From Jejuia pallidilutea (GTDB lineage: Bacteria; Bacteroidota; Bacteroidia; Flavobacteriales; Flavobacteriaceae), in assembly GCF_002973595.1 (NCBI RefSeq), contig NZ_PVEO01000007.1, positions 62,001 through 126,000 on the forward strand: a stretch of 64,000 nucleotides of DNA, written 5' to 3'. Under the pieces are notes generated by a model. That model was not told where the DNA came from. It saw nothing but the letters and a program-made list of their open reading frames with translations, and made no database searches. Position numbers and translations under genes: made by a program. Positions 18,058 through 26,931 of this stretch are shown in pieces; within the stretch, counting starts at the first letter, position 1; every line of letters begins with the position of its first letter.

Positions 18058-18841
18058 TGTTTTTGCAGATGAAATTTCTATTGGAAAAAATACCATTATA
18101 GAGGATTCCGCTATAATAAGAGGTTTAAATGGAAATGCAAAACGAATATATATTGGAGACAACTGTTATATAGGGAAGGATGTTCAAATAATTTGTGATG
18201 ATTTCTCAATAGGCGATTATTCCAAATTACATCACCATACTAATGTTCATGGATATTTACCATGTAGAATAGGCCATAACGCTTGGATTGGGCAATATAC
18301 TATAATAGATTCTGTTGGGGGAACCACCATAGGTAATAATTGTGGTATTGGTGCACACTCTCAAATTTGGAGTCATGTTAAATATGGAGACACTTTGGAA
18401 GGTTGCAGATTTTTATCTGAAAAAGAAATGATAATAGGAAATGATGTTTGGTTTGTGGGACATTGTATAGTTTCTCCAATTACCGCACAAGATAAATCTA
18501 TGGCATTAGTAGGATCTGTTGTAACTAAAGATATGAACTACAATGAAATCTATGCCGGTTCGCCAGCTAAATCTATTAGTGAAAAAATAGGTCATCAATT
18601 TGTTGAGGTTTCTGTAGAGGATAAATATGTAAAAATGATGGGTTTTTTAAAAACCTGGGATAATACCGCTAAATCGATAAAAATTGTTAAAGATGTCTCG
18701 GAAATAGATATCGAAAATACTGAGGTTTCATTTTTTAATGTTAGTAATCGTACTTATACTAAAAGGGGCTCGACGCAAGAAGTTGATTTTATGAAATTTT
18801 TACTTCCAGATAAGGCGAAATTTGTGCCAATTAATTTATAA
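18044..18841 (+). CDS. Left-handed beta-helix (hexapeptide repeat) acyltransferase
   Basis: A 265-residue protein with many hexapeptide turns: ISIGKNTIIEDSAII, IYIGDNCYIGKDVQIICDD, CRIGHNAWIGQYTIID and TIGNNCGIGAHSQIW, then MIIGNDVWFVGHCIV and YAGSPAKSISEKIG. The His residues in the HHHTNVHG area may be catalytic. The ATG at 18044 lies 14 bases inside the upstream gene; a TTG two codons earlier is possible but less likely. The DegT aminotransferase gene starts three bases after the stop, so the pair may make an N-acylated amino sugar such as a 4-acetamido-4,6-dideoxyhexose. The acyl donor and acceptor are inferred, not seen. Confidence 0.8.
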   Translation: MKYNNVFADEISIGKNTIIEDSAIIRGLNGNAKRIYIGDNCYIGKDVQIICDDFSIGDYSKLHHHTNVHGYLPCRIGHNAWIGQYTIIDSVGGTTIGNNCGIGAHSQIWSHVKYGDTLEGCRFLSEKEMIIGNDVWFVGHCIVSPITAQDKSMALVGSVVTKDMNYNEIYAGSPAKSISEKIGHQFVEVSVEDKYVKMMGFLKTWDNTAKSIKIVKDVSEIDIENTEVSFFNVSNRTYTKRGSTQEVDFMKFLLPDKAKFVPINL

Positions 18842-18844
18842 TTA

Positions 18845-19954
18845 ATGATACCGTTTAACAAACCCTATTTTACAGGAAAAGAAACTAAATATATAGAAGA
18901 TGCCGTTAAACGTGGTATGATATCTGGTAATGGCTACTACACTAAGAAATGCCAAACGTATTTTCAAGAATCTTTTGGTTTTAAAAAGGCGCTTTTAACA
19001 ACTTCTTGTACAGATGCTCTAGAAATGTGCGCCATGTTGGCAAACATAAAACCTGGAGACGAGGTAATTGTACCTAGTTACACATTTGTATCTACAGCTT
19101 TGGCTTTTGTAAGGCAAGGTGCAAATATAGTTTTTGCAGATTCTAAAACTGATAATCCAAATATAGACGAAACCCAACTAGAAACTTTAATTACAAATAA
19201 AACAAAAGCTATTGTTGTGGTACATTATGCAGGAGTAGCTTGCAATATGGATACTATTATGGCTATTGCCAATGCGCATAGTATTTTGGTTATTGAAGAT
19301 GCAGCACAAGCTATATGTTCTAGGTATAAAGAGAAGTATTTAGGTGCTATTGGCCACATGGCAGCCTTTTCATTTCATGAAACAAAAAATATAATTTCTG
19401 GTGAAGGTGGCTTATTGGCAATAAATGATGACCGTTTTATAAATAGGGCAGAAATTATTTGGGAAAAAGGAACTAATCGAGCAGAGTTTTTTAGAGGAGA
19501 AGTCAATAAATACGGATGGGTAGATACAGGGTCATCATTTTTACCATCTGAGATTATTGCAGCTTTTCTTTGGGCGCAAATTGAAAATATAGACAATATT
19601 CAAAAGAAACGCTTACAGCTTTGGCATTATTATAACAATGCTCTTGTAAATTGGGCGCATGCACATGATATTAAATTAATGCCAGAACCCGAAAAAGAAA
19701 CTAATAATGCACATATGTTTTATGTGGTTTGCAAAAGTATGGCGCAAAGAGATGCTATTATTGAATACTTGAAATCAAAAAACATTTTGTCTGTTTTCCA
19801 CTATTTAAGTTTACACAAAAGTCAATTTTATAAAAATAAACATGATGGTAGAGCATTACCAAATAGTGATAAATTTTCTGAACGATTACTGCGATTGCCC
19901 ATGTTTTATGGGTTGGATGCAAAAAAAGTAGTAGATAATATCATTTTATTTTAG
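18845..19954 (+). CDS. DegT/DnrJ/EryC1 sugar aminotransferase, WecE/RffA-like
   Basis: A PLP-dependent aminotransferase of 369 residues. SCTDALEMCAML at 54-65 binds PLP phosphate, PSYTFVSTALAF at 77-88 is the family hallmark, EDAAQA at 151-156 contacts the ring nitrogen, and SFHETKN gives the Schiff-base lysine at 181. MIPFNKPYFTGKETKYIEDA and GSSFLPSEIIAAFLWAQ are especially like WecE/RffA, which makes dTDP-4-amino-4,6-dideoxygalactose from the 4-keto sugar. The upstream acyltransferase would acylate the new amine. No RmlA/RmlB genes are in the window, so the dTDP precursor must be made elsewhere. Confidence 0.87.
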   Translation: MIPFNKPYFTGKETKYIEDAVKRGMISGNGYYTKKCQTYFQESFGFKKALLTTSCTDALEMCAMLANIKPGDEVIVPSYTFVSTALAFVRQGANIVFADSKTDNPNIDETQLETLITNKTKAIVVVHYAGVACNMDTIMAIANAHSILVIEDAAQAICSRYKEKYLGAIGHMAAFSFHETKNIISGEGGLLAINDDRFINRAEIIWEKGTNRAEFFRGEVNKYGWVDTGSSFLPSEIIAAFLWAQIENIDNIQKKRLQLWHYYNNALVNWAHAHDIKLMPEPEKETNNAHMFYVVCKSMAQRDAIIEYLKSKNILSVFHYLSLHKSQFYKNKHDGRALPNSDKFSERLLRLPMFYGLDAKKVVDNIILF

Positions 19955-19955
19955 C

Positions 19956-21248
19956 ATGAAATATTTTAAAAATTTAAGTGTAACAACCAAAATAATACTG
20001 ATTATTTTTGTTGCTACTTGGAGTATTCATTTATTTTATTCGAATATAGATTTCTCATTCAAAGAAATAGGAGATCCTGATAGATATTTTTCAGCTTTTG
20101 ATTTTTATTTAAATCATGATTATAATACTACAATTACAAAAGGTTCTAGTTATTTGTACAACTTAATTAATCATTTATTTTTTAAAATATTTGATGATGT
20201 TAAAAAAGCATTTCTCTTCACTAACATTATATCTCAATTACTGGTTTTAATTTTGGGTATTTTATTATTGATAAAGGTAAATAGAAAAATAAATTCTAAA
20301 AGTTTTTATGCTGTTTTAAGTATATATGTATTTAATATTTTAAGCTTAAAAGCATTTAGATATTCTAATAATGATGTCTTTCAAACAGTTTTTTTTATGC
20401 TAATAATTTTTTTATTTCTTATTGCATACGAAAAAAAAACAAAATATCATTATTTATTTTTTATTATTGGTATCATTTGTGCCATTTGTACATTAATTAG
20501 ACCAACATCTCAAATTATTATCGTAGTTGTACTATTCTCAATTATTTTGCTAGAATTTTTAAAAAAAAGTACTATATTTTCTTACTCTAAATCTTTACTT
20601 CTTTTTTTTGTTCCTTTAATGTCTATAGTTCTTATGTGTCATTATCCTTCTATACAAGAAAAAGGAAAATTAGGATTTTATGATAAAAACTTCAATGAGG
20701 GAGCAAATTGGTTACAACGTAACTACTTAGCAGTAAAAAAAATGGAAGCAGGAGAACTTCCAGTGCATAAAAATTCAATTTTTAGGGAGACACCGTTTTC
20801 TGAAGTAAATCAATATTTGAAAAAAAATGGAGTAGCATCACTTCCGAGAAATCAAAAGGAGTTTTTGATGAAAGATCCTATGCTAGTACTGAAATTATCG
20901 ATTTATAACCTTGGCTTTTTATCCTTAAAATATTTTAGATTTTATGGTTTTTTAATAATTTTTCCATTTATGTATTTATTTACTAAACCCTATATAAGTA
21001 TGCGTAAATATCCGCTTTATGTGTTTTTATTTGCAATGCTATTAATATCTACCATAGTCTTAACTCTAATGGAGTTTAGATGGGTAATTGGATATGATAT
21101 ACTATTGTGTATATGTATTTTAATAAGTTTGAAATATTTTGCCCACACTAAATTACAACCTAAAATGCCTTATGTTATAAAAACTAGTTTAATATTGGTG
21201 TCTATATTTAACATATTACTCACTTTTTTCATAAAGTCTAGTTATTAA
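19956..21248 (+). CDS. Polytopic membrane protein, possible GT-C glycosyltransferase
   Basis: A 430-residue integral membrane protein with about ten hydrophobic segments. An early loop contains EIGDPDRYFSAFDFYLNHDY near residues 37-56; acidic residues in the first periplasmic loop are typical of GT-C enzymes that use polyprenyl-phosphate sugars. A loop at about 230-310 is hydrophilic. I cannot name the family. The gene is noticeably more AT-rich, with long A and T runs, than its neighbours, suggesting separate acquisition. It sits one base after the aminotransferase and overlaps the next GT4 gene by one base. Confidence 0.5.
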   Translation: MKYFKNLSVTTKIILIIFVATWSIHLFYSNIDFSFKEIGDPDRYFSAFDFYLNHDYNTTITKGSSYLYNLINHLFFKIFDDVKKAFLFTNIISQLLVLILGILLLIKVNRKINSKSFYAVLSIYVFNILSLKAFRYSNNDVFQTVFFMLIIFLFLIAYEKKTKYHYLFFIIGIICAICTLIRPTSQIIIVVVLFSIILLEFLKKSTIFSYSKSLLLFFVPLMSIVLMCHYPSIQEKGKLGFYDKNFNEGANWLQRNYLAVKKMEAGELPVHKNSIFRETPFSEVNQYLKKNGVASLPRNQKEFLMKDPMLVLKLSIYNLGFLSLKYFRFYGFLIIFPFMYLFTKPYISMRKYPLYVFLFAMLLISTIVLTLMEFRWVIGYDILLCICILISLKYFAHTKLQPKMPYVIKTSLILVSIFNILLTFFIKSSY

Positions 21249-22399
21249 TGCACATAGCCTTTCTAGCACCAGAATATCCTCACCCACAAGTAGTATCTAG
21301 TGCTGGCATTGGTACAAGTATAAAAAACTTGGTGGAGGCGTTAGTTAAAAAAAATATGCAGGTAACTGTTTTTGTGTACCATCAAGAACGTAACGCCATA
21401 TTGGAGGAAAAGGGGCTAACCATTCATTTAATTGCTAAGAAACCGCGTCGTTTTTTCACTTGGTATTTCTACAGGAAACAGCTTCAAAACTATATTAATG
21501 CAGTTGTAAAAACAGAAAATATTAGTCTTCTTGAAGCGGCAGATTGGACAGGTATAACAGCTTTTATGAAGCTTAATATCCCCTTAGTGATTCGCTTTCA
21601 CGGTACCGATGCTTATTTCTGTAAATTAGAAAACCGTAAGCAGAAGTTTAAGAATTTTGTTCTTGAAAAAATAGCACTAAAAAAAGCATCGGCATATATT
21701 TCTCCCACAATATTTACAAAAGAGGAAACAGCAAAACTGTTCAGCTTAAAACCCGATAAAATAAAAGTGGTACCAAATGGTATAGATTTACAGAATTTTA
21801 AAAATGAAACGCCAACTATCTTTGAAGCTAAAACGCTACTTTATGTGGGTACTTTAATTAGAAAAAAGGGAGTTTTAGAGTTAGCTAAAATTTTTAATAA
21901 GGTTATAGAAAAAGAACCCCTCGCTAAATTAATATTAATAGGAAGCGATACCGCAGATGTGAAAACCAATACCGCTTCCACCTATAAATTAATGCAAGAT
22001 ATTTTTTCAGATAAGGCTAAAGAGCACACTAATTATCTGGGAAAAATACCTTACACTGAAATCGTGACGCATATTAAAAATGCCCATGTTTGCATATTCC
22101 CAAGTTTTGCTGAAACCTTTGGGATGGTTACGGTAGAAAGTATGGCGTTGCAAAAACCTGTAATAAATACAAATATGGGTTGGGCATCTGGAATTATTGA
22201 TGATGGCATTAATGGGTATTTAGTACACCCTACCGAAACCAAACTATATGTTGAAAGCATAATACAACTTTTTAACGATGAAAATTTATGTGTAAAATTA
22301 GGTGCAGCAGCAAGGAGAAAAGCTGAGCATAACTTTAATATAGATACTATTGCAAACGAAAACATTAACTTTTATAAAAATGTAATTTCTAAAAGCTAA
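21248..22399 (+). CDS. GT4 family glycosyltransferase
   Basis: A 383-residue GT-B retaining transferase with both family 4 domains. The N-terminal domain starts MHIAFLAPEYPHPQVVSSAG with GIGTSIKNLVEAL, then IRFHGTDAYFC near 114. VVPNGIDLQNF near 173-183 opens the C-terminal domain, and LLYVGTLIRKKGVLELAKIF at 194-213 plus ESMALQKPVINTNMGWASG near 298 form the donor site, containing the E-x7-E pattern (ETFGMVTVE). Cytoplasmic. It overlaps the preceding membrane protein gene by one base. Sugar unknown. Confidence 0.92.
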   Translation: MHIAFLAPEYPHPQVVSSAGIGTSIKNLVEALVKKNMQVTVFVYHQERNAILEEKGLTIHLIAKKPRRFFTWYFYRKQLQNYINAVVKTENISLLEAADWTGITAFMKLNIPLVIRFHGTDAYFCKLENRKQKFKNFVLEKIALKKASAYISPTIFTKEETAKLFSLKPDKIKVVPNGIDLQNFKNETPTIFEAKTLLYVGTLIRKKGVLELAKIFNKVIEKEPLAKLILIGSDTADVKTNTASTYKLMQDIFSDKAKEHTNYLGKIPYTEIVTHIKNAHVCIFPSFAETFGMVTVESMALQKPVINTNMGWASGIIDDGINGYLVHPTETKLYVESIIQLFNDENLCVKLGAAARRKAEHNFNIDTIANENINFYKNVISKS

Positions 22400-22404
22400 C
22401 CTTA

Positions 22405-23361
22405 ATGAAAATTAACATGCTAAAACGGTTTTTGGGCAAAAAGAAAAAAAGCGTTATGCTTTTTTTGCACTATGTACAGTACTTTAGCGCAAAACAACCA
22501 AAGACAAAACAAATAGTTGTTTGTTTTGATGGGGTAGTTCCTCATGGCGGTTTGGTAGATCGTTTAAAAGGCATTATTTCATTTTACCAAATAGCTAAGG
22601 AATTGAATTATGATTTTAAGATCTTGTTCGATAATCCGTTTAAATTAAGTAGCTTTTTAGAACCCAATAATATCGATTGGAACTTTAGTAGAAAGCAGAT
22701 ACAATGGCATCCTACAAAAACAAAAATTATTTATCTTATAAATAATTTTGGTGCAAACCCCATGCAACTTATCCAAAACTCCTCAGCTATCCGTTTTTAT
22801 GTTTATGCTAATATAGATTATTCTAAATCTACTTTTCCAGAATTAAATCAACTTCAATTAGAACATAATTGGCGGGAAAGTTTTAACACATTATTTAAAC
22901 AAAGTAGCCATTTAAGTGAAAAATTAAACCAAATAGAAACAAAACCATTTATTGCATTTCATTCCCGATTTACGAGTTTAATGGGAGATTTTAAAGATAC
23001 CACCACTAAAATATTACCTTATAGGGAGCGAGAAGTATTATGCGATAAATTGCTTCAGCTCATAAATAAGACAATACTTACTGAAGCGCAAAAGGCTTAT
23101 TTGTTTTCTGATAGTATTAATTTTATAGCTTATGTAAAGGATAAAATAAATATTAAAACTGTTGAAGGGAATCCGTTTCATATGGATAATTTTGAAAAAA
23201 CAAAAGATACCAACGGACATTTAAAAACACTTATAGATTTTTTTATGATTTCTAAAAGCGAAAAAGTCTACTTTCTTAAAGTAAACCCTATGTACAACAG
23301 TAGTTTTTCTAAATATGCAGCAATTGTTGGTAATACTAAATTTGAACGTTTAGAAGCATGA
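22405..23361 (+). CDS. Uncharacterised protein, possibly fucosyltransferase-fold
   Basis: A 318-residue protein I do not confidently recognise. VCFDGVVPHGGLVDRLKGII near 38-57 resembles the opening G-G-x-x-D/N-R-L-x-G pattern of fucosyltransferase-fold enzymes (GT11/GT23/GT65 group), and FIAFHSRFTSLMGDF near 182-196 resembles their H-x-R donor motif. YLFSDSINFIAYVKDK near 233 and DFFMISKSEKVYFLKVNPMY near 279 also fit the C-terminal sequence pattern of that group. It lies between a GT4 and a two-domain GT2 and overlaps the latter by four bases (ATGA), so a transferase role is reasonable. Fold assignment needs structure prediction. Confidence 0.45.
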   Translation: MKINMLKRFLGKKKKSVMLFLHYVQYFSAKQPKTKQIVVCFDGVVPHGGLVDRLKGIISFYQIAKELNYDFKILFDNPFKLSSFLEPNNIDWNFSRKQIQWHPTKTKIIYLINNFGANPMQLIQNSSAIRFYVYANIDYSKSTFPELNQLQLEHNWRESFNTLFKQSSHLSEKLNQIETKPFIAFHSRFTSLMGDFKDTTTKILPYREREVLCDKLLQLINKTILTEAQKAYLFSDSINFIAYVKDKINIKTVEGNPFHMDNFEKTKDTNGHLKTLIDFFMISKSEKVYFLKVNPMYNSSFSKYAAIVGNTKFERLEA

Positions 23362-24902
23362 TAGTTATAGTGCACCAACATAATAAAACCACTAAAATTT
23401 TAGACTGTAATAAACATGCTGTTAATGCTGTTGTTGGTGAAACGGTAACCAAAACACTTAATAATCTTGCAGAAAAATTCCCAGAAACACTTTTGGTTTG
23501 GTGTCACGAAAGTTATTTGGAAGATTTGAATATAGATGCAATAGCTACAATTTTTCATCATAAACGTATCATGGCTTCGTTTAGCCCTTCAAAAGAAAAT
23601 TTTTTACCAAAACAAATTGGTTATGTAGAGCGCTCCTTCTTTTTAAAAATCAACAAAACTGTTAATTACCCCACTTGGTTAATGCATAGTTGTGTTGGAG
23701 GAGTTTATGCCGAGGTTATTAACCAACTAAAAGCAGATTTAAACTATAACGAAAATTTTAATTATTACCTAAACTCCCTATCAAAAAGGGCAATGGTAGA
23801 AGGTTTGTTTTGTTATTCTGAACCTAAACTTTTGTTAGAAAACACACCGTTAAGAATTGATGTGGAACAAGCATCATCTTTTCAACTTTTTAAATTTGTA
23901 AAACAACATTACAAATGGGTTTGGGTGTTTTTTCTATGTATGGCTTATGCTGTTTTTGAAAAAAAATTAAAGGTTTTTCCGTTAGTAAAAGCATTGTTTT
24001 ATAGGCAATTATCAACTAATTTTCAGTTGCAAAATATACCAATTACTTCTATAAAAAAAGTAATACAGAACAAAGAGGTTGATGTGATTATCCCAACCAT
24101 TGGCAGAAAAAACTATTTGTATGATGTTTTAAAGGATTTGTCGCATCAAACAGTAAAACCCAAAAATGTTATAATTGTTGAACAAAACCCAATAGGTGGC
24201 TCTGTTTCAGAACTGGATTATATTATTACTGAGGAGTGGCCTTATAACATAAAACATATCTTTACACATCAAACGGGTGTTTGTAACGCCCGTAATTTAG
24301 CCTTGGCTGAGGTAACAAGCGAGTGGACACTACTTGGAGACGACGATAATAGGTTAAACAACACCTTAATAGAAGATTTATTTTCTAGATTGGAACACCA
24401 CGGTGCTACAGTGGGAACCACAGTATATTTGCAACCTAATGAATTTCAAACCTACTTAAAAACTGCACAAACCAGTATTTTTGGTGCTGGTAATAGTATT
24501 GTGAAATCTTATGTTTTAGATGCTGTAAAATTTAATATGGCGTATGAATTCAATTATGGAGAAGATAACGATTTTGGTATGCAATTGCGACAATTAGGTC
24601 ATGATGTTATTTATTTTGCTGATGTTAAAATAACCCATTTGAAAGCACCAATTGGTGGTTATAGAACCAAAGTACAACAACTTTGGGAAAACGATACGAT
24701 ACAACCAAAACCATCGCCAACAATTCAATTGTTACATCAAACTTATTTTACAATACAGCAGCAATTAGGTTATAAATTATTGTTAGGTTTACGTAGTTAC
24801 AAAAACAGTACAGGTAAGCACCCCTTAAAATATATAAAACACTTTAAAAAACAGTGGGAACGCAGTGTATATTGGTGCCAAAAACTTAAGTCGCAAGATT
24901 AA
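23358..24902 (+). CDS. Two-domain GT2 glycosyltransferase with novel N-terminal domain
   Basis: At 514 residues this is much longer than the neighbouring GT2 proteins. Residues about 236-500 are a GT-A domain: VDVIIPTIGRKNYLYDVLKD, NVIIVEQNP, GVCNARNLALAEV, LLGDDDNRL as metal site, and FNYGEDNDFGMQLRQLGHD as the acceptor block. Residues 1-230 form a separate domain (LLVWCHESYLEDLN, LMHSCVGGVYAEVINQL) with no membrane segment that I do not recognise; it could be a second transferase or an acceptor-binding domain. The start overlaps the previous stop by four bases and the stop overlaps the next ATG by one. Confidence 0.8.
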   Translation: MIVIVHQHNKTTKILDCNKHAVNAVVGETVTKTLNNLAEKFPETLLVWCHESYLEDLNIDAIATIFHHKRIMASFSPSKENFLPKQIGYVERSFFLKINKTVNYPTWLMHSCVGGVYAEVINQLKADLNYNENFNYYLNSLSKRAMVEGLFCYSEPKLLLENTPLRIDVEQASSFQLFKFVKQHYKWVWVFFLCMAYAVFEKKLKVFPLVKALFYRQLSTNFQLQNIPITSIKKVIQNKEVDVIIPTIGRKNYLYDVLKDLSHQTVKPKNVIIVEQNPIGGSVSELDYIITEEWPYNIKHIFTHQTGVCNARNLALAEVTSEWTLLGDDDNRLNNTLIEDLFSRLEHHGATVGTTVYLQPNEFQTYLKTAQTSIFGAGNSIVKSYVLDAVKFNMAYEFNYGEDNDFGMQLRQLGHDVIYFADVKITHLKAPIGGYRTKVQQLWENDTIQPKPSPTIQLLHQTYFTIQQQLGYKLLLGLRSYKNSTGKHPLKYIKHFKKQWERSVYWCQKLKSQD

Positions 24903-25933
24903 TGCTAAAACTTTATACAAATACAGATTTTTTAGTTGAAGCACATAGGCGAGAAGTATTTCCTTTGCTATTTGATTTAGTATTTAAAAAGAATAGTAAT
25001 TTATTAAACCAATATAAAATAGTTAATGAAATTTCTCTTGCAGATATTGTGGTGTTTCCAATAGACTATACATCGTTTTTAAAACACAAAGAAGCGTTTT
25101 CAGCTTTAAATGTATTGGTAAAAACATACCAAAAACCAATATGGATTTACACTTCTGGAGACTATGGCTTCACAAATTACATCCCTAATAGTTACACTTT
25201 TAGATTAGGTGGTTTTAACAGTAAGTTGGGAGAACATACATTTATAATCCCCTCTTTTATTAACGATCCCTATAAGTTTTTCTTATCCGAACCATTTTCG
25301 GTCTTAAAAAAAGAAGATAAGCCTAGTATTGGTTTCGTTGGGCATGCACAATCAGGAATTTCAAAATATTTTAAGGAGTATAGTAACCATGTAAAATATA
25401 AGTTAAAGCGTGCTTTAAAGAAAACTTTGGTAGATGCTCAGCCCTTTTATCCTTCTAGTGTAAAGCGTGCAAAATATTTGCAGCAATTGGCACCTAATAC
25501 TCATTTAAATACTCATTTTATTTTGCGTAATAATTATAGGGCGGGTTTGCATTCTGCGATAACGCAAAAAACAAGTTCGCAAGAATTTTATAATAATATT
25601 TTTGAAAACGGCTATACATTTTGTTTGCGAGGGGTTGGCAATTTTTCTGTAAGGTTTTACGAAACTTTGGCGGTAGGTCGCATACCAATAGTAATAAATA
25701 CAGATTGTAGGTTTCCTTTGGAAAATGAAATAGAATGGCATAAACACTGTTTAATAATTAATGAGACTAGTAAAAAACCTATTGCTGAACACGTTTTGGA
25801 GTTTCATAAAAATTTATCTGATGCTGAATACGAAGCAATACAAAACGCTAATAGAAACTTATGGCTAAATTTGTTGCAAAGGGAGGCCTACTTTATAAAA
25901 ATGTATCAATTGTTTAAAGCCAAATTAAATTAA
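24902..25933 (+). CDS. Exostosin-like (GT47-type) glycosyltransferase
   Basis: A 343-residue protein resembling the exostosin domain. SIGFVGHAQSG near 140 opens the C-terminal half, and YTFCLRGVGNFSVRFYETLA near 238-257 followed by VGRIPIVINTDCRFPLENEI is the GT47-type donor-binding block in which a C-x-R-G-x-G-N-F-S pattern precedes the acidic E-T-L. IEWHKHCLIINE follows as in that family. Animal exostosins build heparan sulfate; bacterial versions appear in capsule and O-antigen loci and their sugars are largely unknown. It overlaps both neighbours by one base. Cytoplasmic here, with no membrane anchor seen. Confidence 0.75.
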   Translation: MLKLYTNTDFLVEAHRREVFPLLFDLVFKKNSNLLNQYKIVNEISLADIVVFPIDYTSFLKHKEAFSALNVLVKTYQKPIWIYTSGDYGFTNYIPNSYTFRLGGFNSKLGEHTFIIPSFINDPYKFFLSEPFSVLKKEDKPSIGFVGHAQSGISKYFKEYSNHVKYKLKRALKKTLVDAQPFYPSSVKRAKYLQQLAPNTHLNTHFILRNNYRAGLHSAITQKTSSQEFYNNIFENGYTFCLRGVGNFSVRFYETLAVGRIPIVINTDCRFPLENEIEWHKHCLIINETSKKPIAEHVLEFHKNLSDAEYEAIQNANRNLWLNLLQREAYFIKMYQLFKAKLN

Positions 25934-26931
25934 TGGGCCTAAAATTTTCATTAGTGATTTGTACCTATATGAGACCAAAGGCTTTGGTTGCACTTTTGGA
26001 CACTGTAAATACGCAAACCAAATATCCCAACCAGATTATTATTGTTGATGGTTCGGTAGATATGAAAACAGAAGCCATACTATCTGGAAAAAAATATGAG
26101 AATCTTGTTTATTTTAAAGTCGATAATAATGATAGAGGTTTAACCAAACAACGAAACTTTGGGATTAGAAAAGTTGATGATAGCTCAAAAATTATTTGTT
26201 TTTTAGATGATGATGTAACGCTAGAAGCTAATTATTTTGAAGAACTATTAACCACTTATAAAGTGTGTCCTGATGCATTGGCAGTTGGTGGTTACATTAC
26301 CAACGAAGTAAATTGGGAACCAGCCAATACCACTAATGATAAAGGTAAATTTTATATCGATGGTTGGCAACGTAGCGAACCAACACGATTTAAAGTAAGA
26401 CGTTGGTTTGGTTTATTACCAGACACACCTCCAGCGGTTTTACCTACTTTTGGTCATGGGCGTTCAGTGAGTTTTTTGCCACCTTCAGGAAATATATATG
26501 AGGTAGAACAAATTATGGGAGGCGTATCGAGTTATAGAAAAGACGTTTTTGAAAAGCTTACTTTTTCAACCTATTTTGAAGGCTATGGATTGTATGAGGA
26601 CACCGATTTTTCGTTGCGTATTGCCAAAATTGGTAAACTCTATGTAAATACAAATGCTAAATTGGCGCATTATCATGAGCCTTCTGGACGACCAAACTAT
26701 TTTAAATACGGTGTAATGGTAATAAGAAACGGTTGGTATGTGTGGCGTGTAAAGTATCCAAAACCAAGTTTTAGAGCTATAATTAAGTTTCATGCCACCT
26801 CCTTTTTGTTAACATTAATTAGAGCAAGTAACATACTAACATCAAAAGAAAAGAAAAAGGCGTTAACCGAAACTTTGGGCAGAATTTCAGGATGGTTTTC
26901 GCTTATATATAATAAACCAAAACTACAATAA
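25933..26931 (+). CDS. GT2 family glycosyltransferase
   Basis: A 332-residue GT-A transferase. Landmarks in order are FSLVICTYMRPKALVALLDT, QIIIVDGSVDMKTEA, GLTKQRNFGIRKV near 69-81, IICFLDDDVTLEANYFEELL near 89-108 with the D-D-D metal site, GGVSSYRKDVFEKLTF near 197 and YGLYEDTDFSLRIAKIG near 218-234 with the ED acceptor motif. The C-terminus is basic and amphipathic without a clear membrane helix. One-base overlaps on both sides indicate coupled translation. Its GGYITNEVNWEP and rhamnosyltransferase-like length suggest addition of a side or backbone sugar, but specificity is not readable. Confidence 0.87.
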   Translation: MGLKFSLVICTYMRPKALVALLDTVNTQTKYPNQIIIVDGSVDMKTEAILSGKKYENLVYFKVDNNDRGLTKQRNFGIRKVDDSSKIICFLDDDVTLEANYFEELLTTYKVCPDALAVGGYITNEVNWEPANTTNDKGKFYIDGWQRSEPTRFKVRRWFGLLPDTPPAVLPTFGHGRSVSFLPPSGNIYEVEQIMGGVSSYRKDVFEKLTFSTYFEGYGLYEDTDFSLRIAKIGKLYVNTNAKLAHYHEPSGRPNYFKYGVMVIRNGWYVWRVKYPKPSFRAIIKFHATSFLLTLIRASNILTSKEKKKALTETLGRISGWFSLIYNKPKLQ

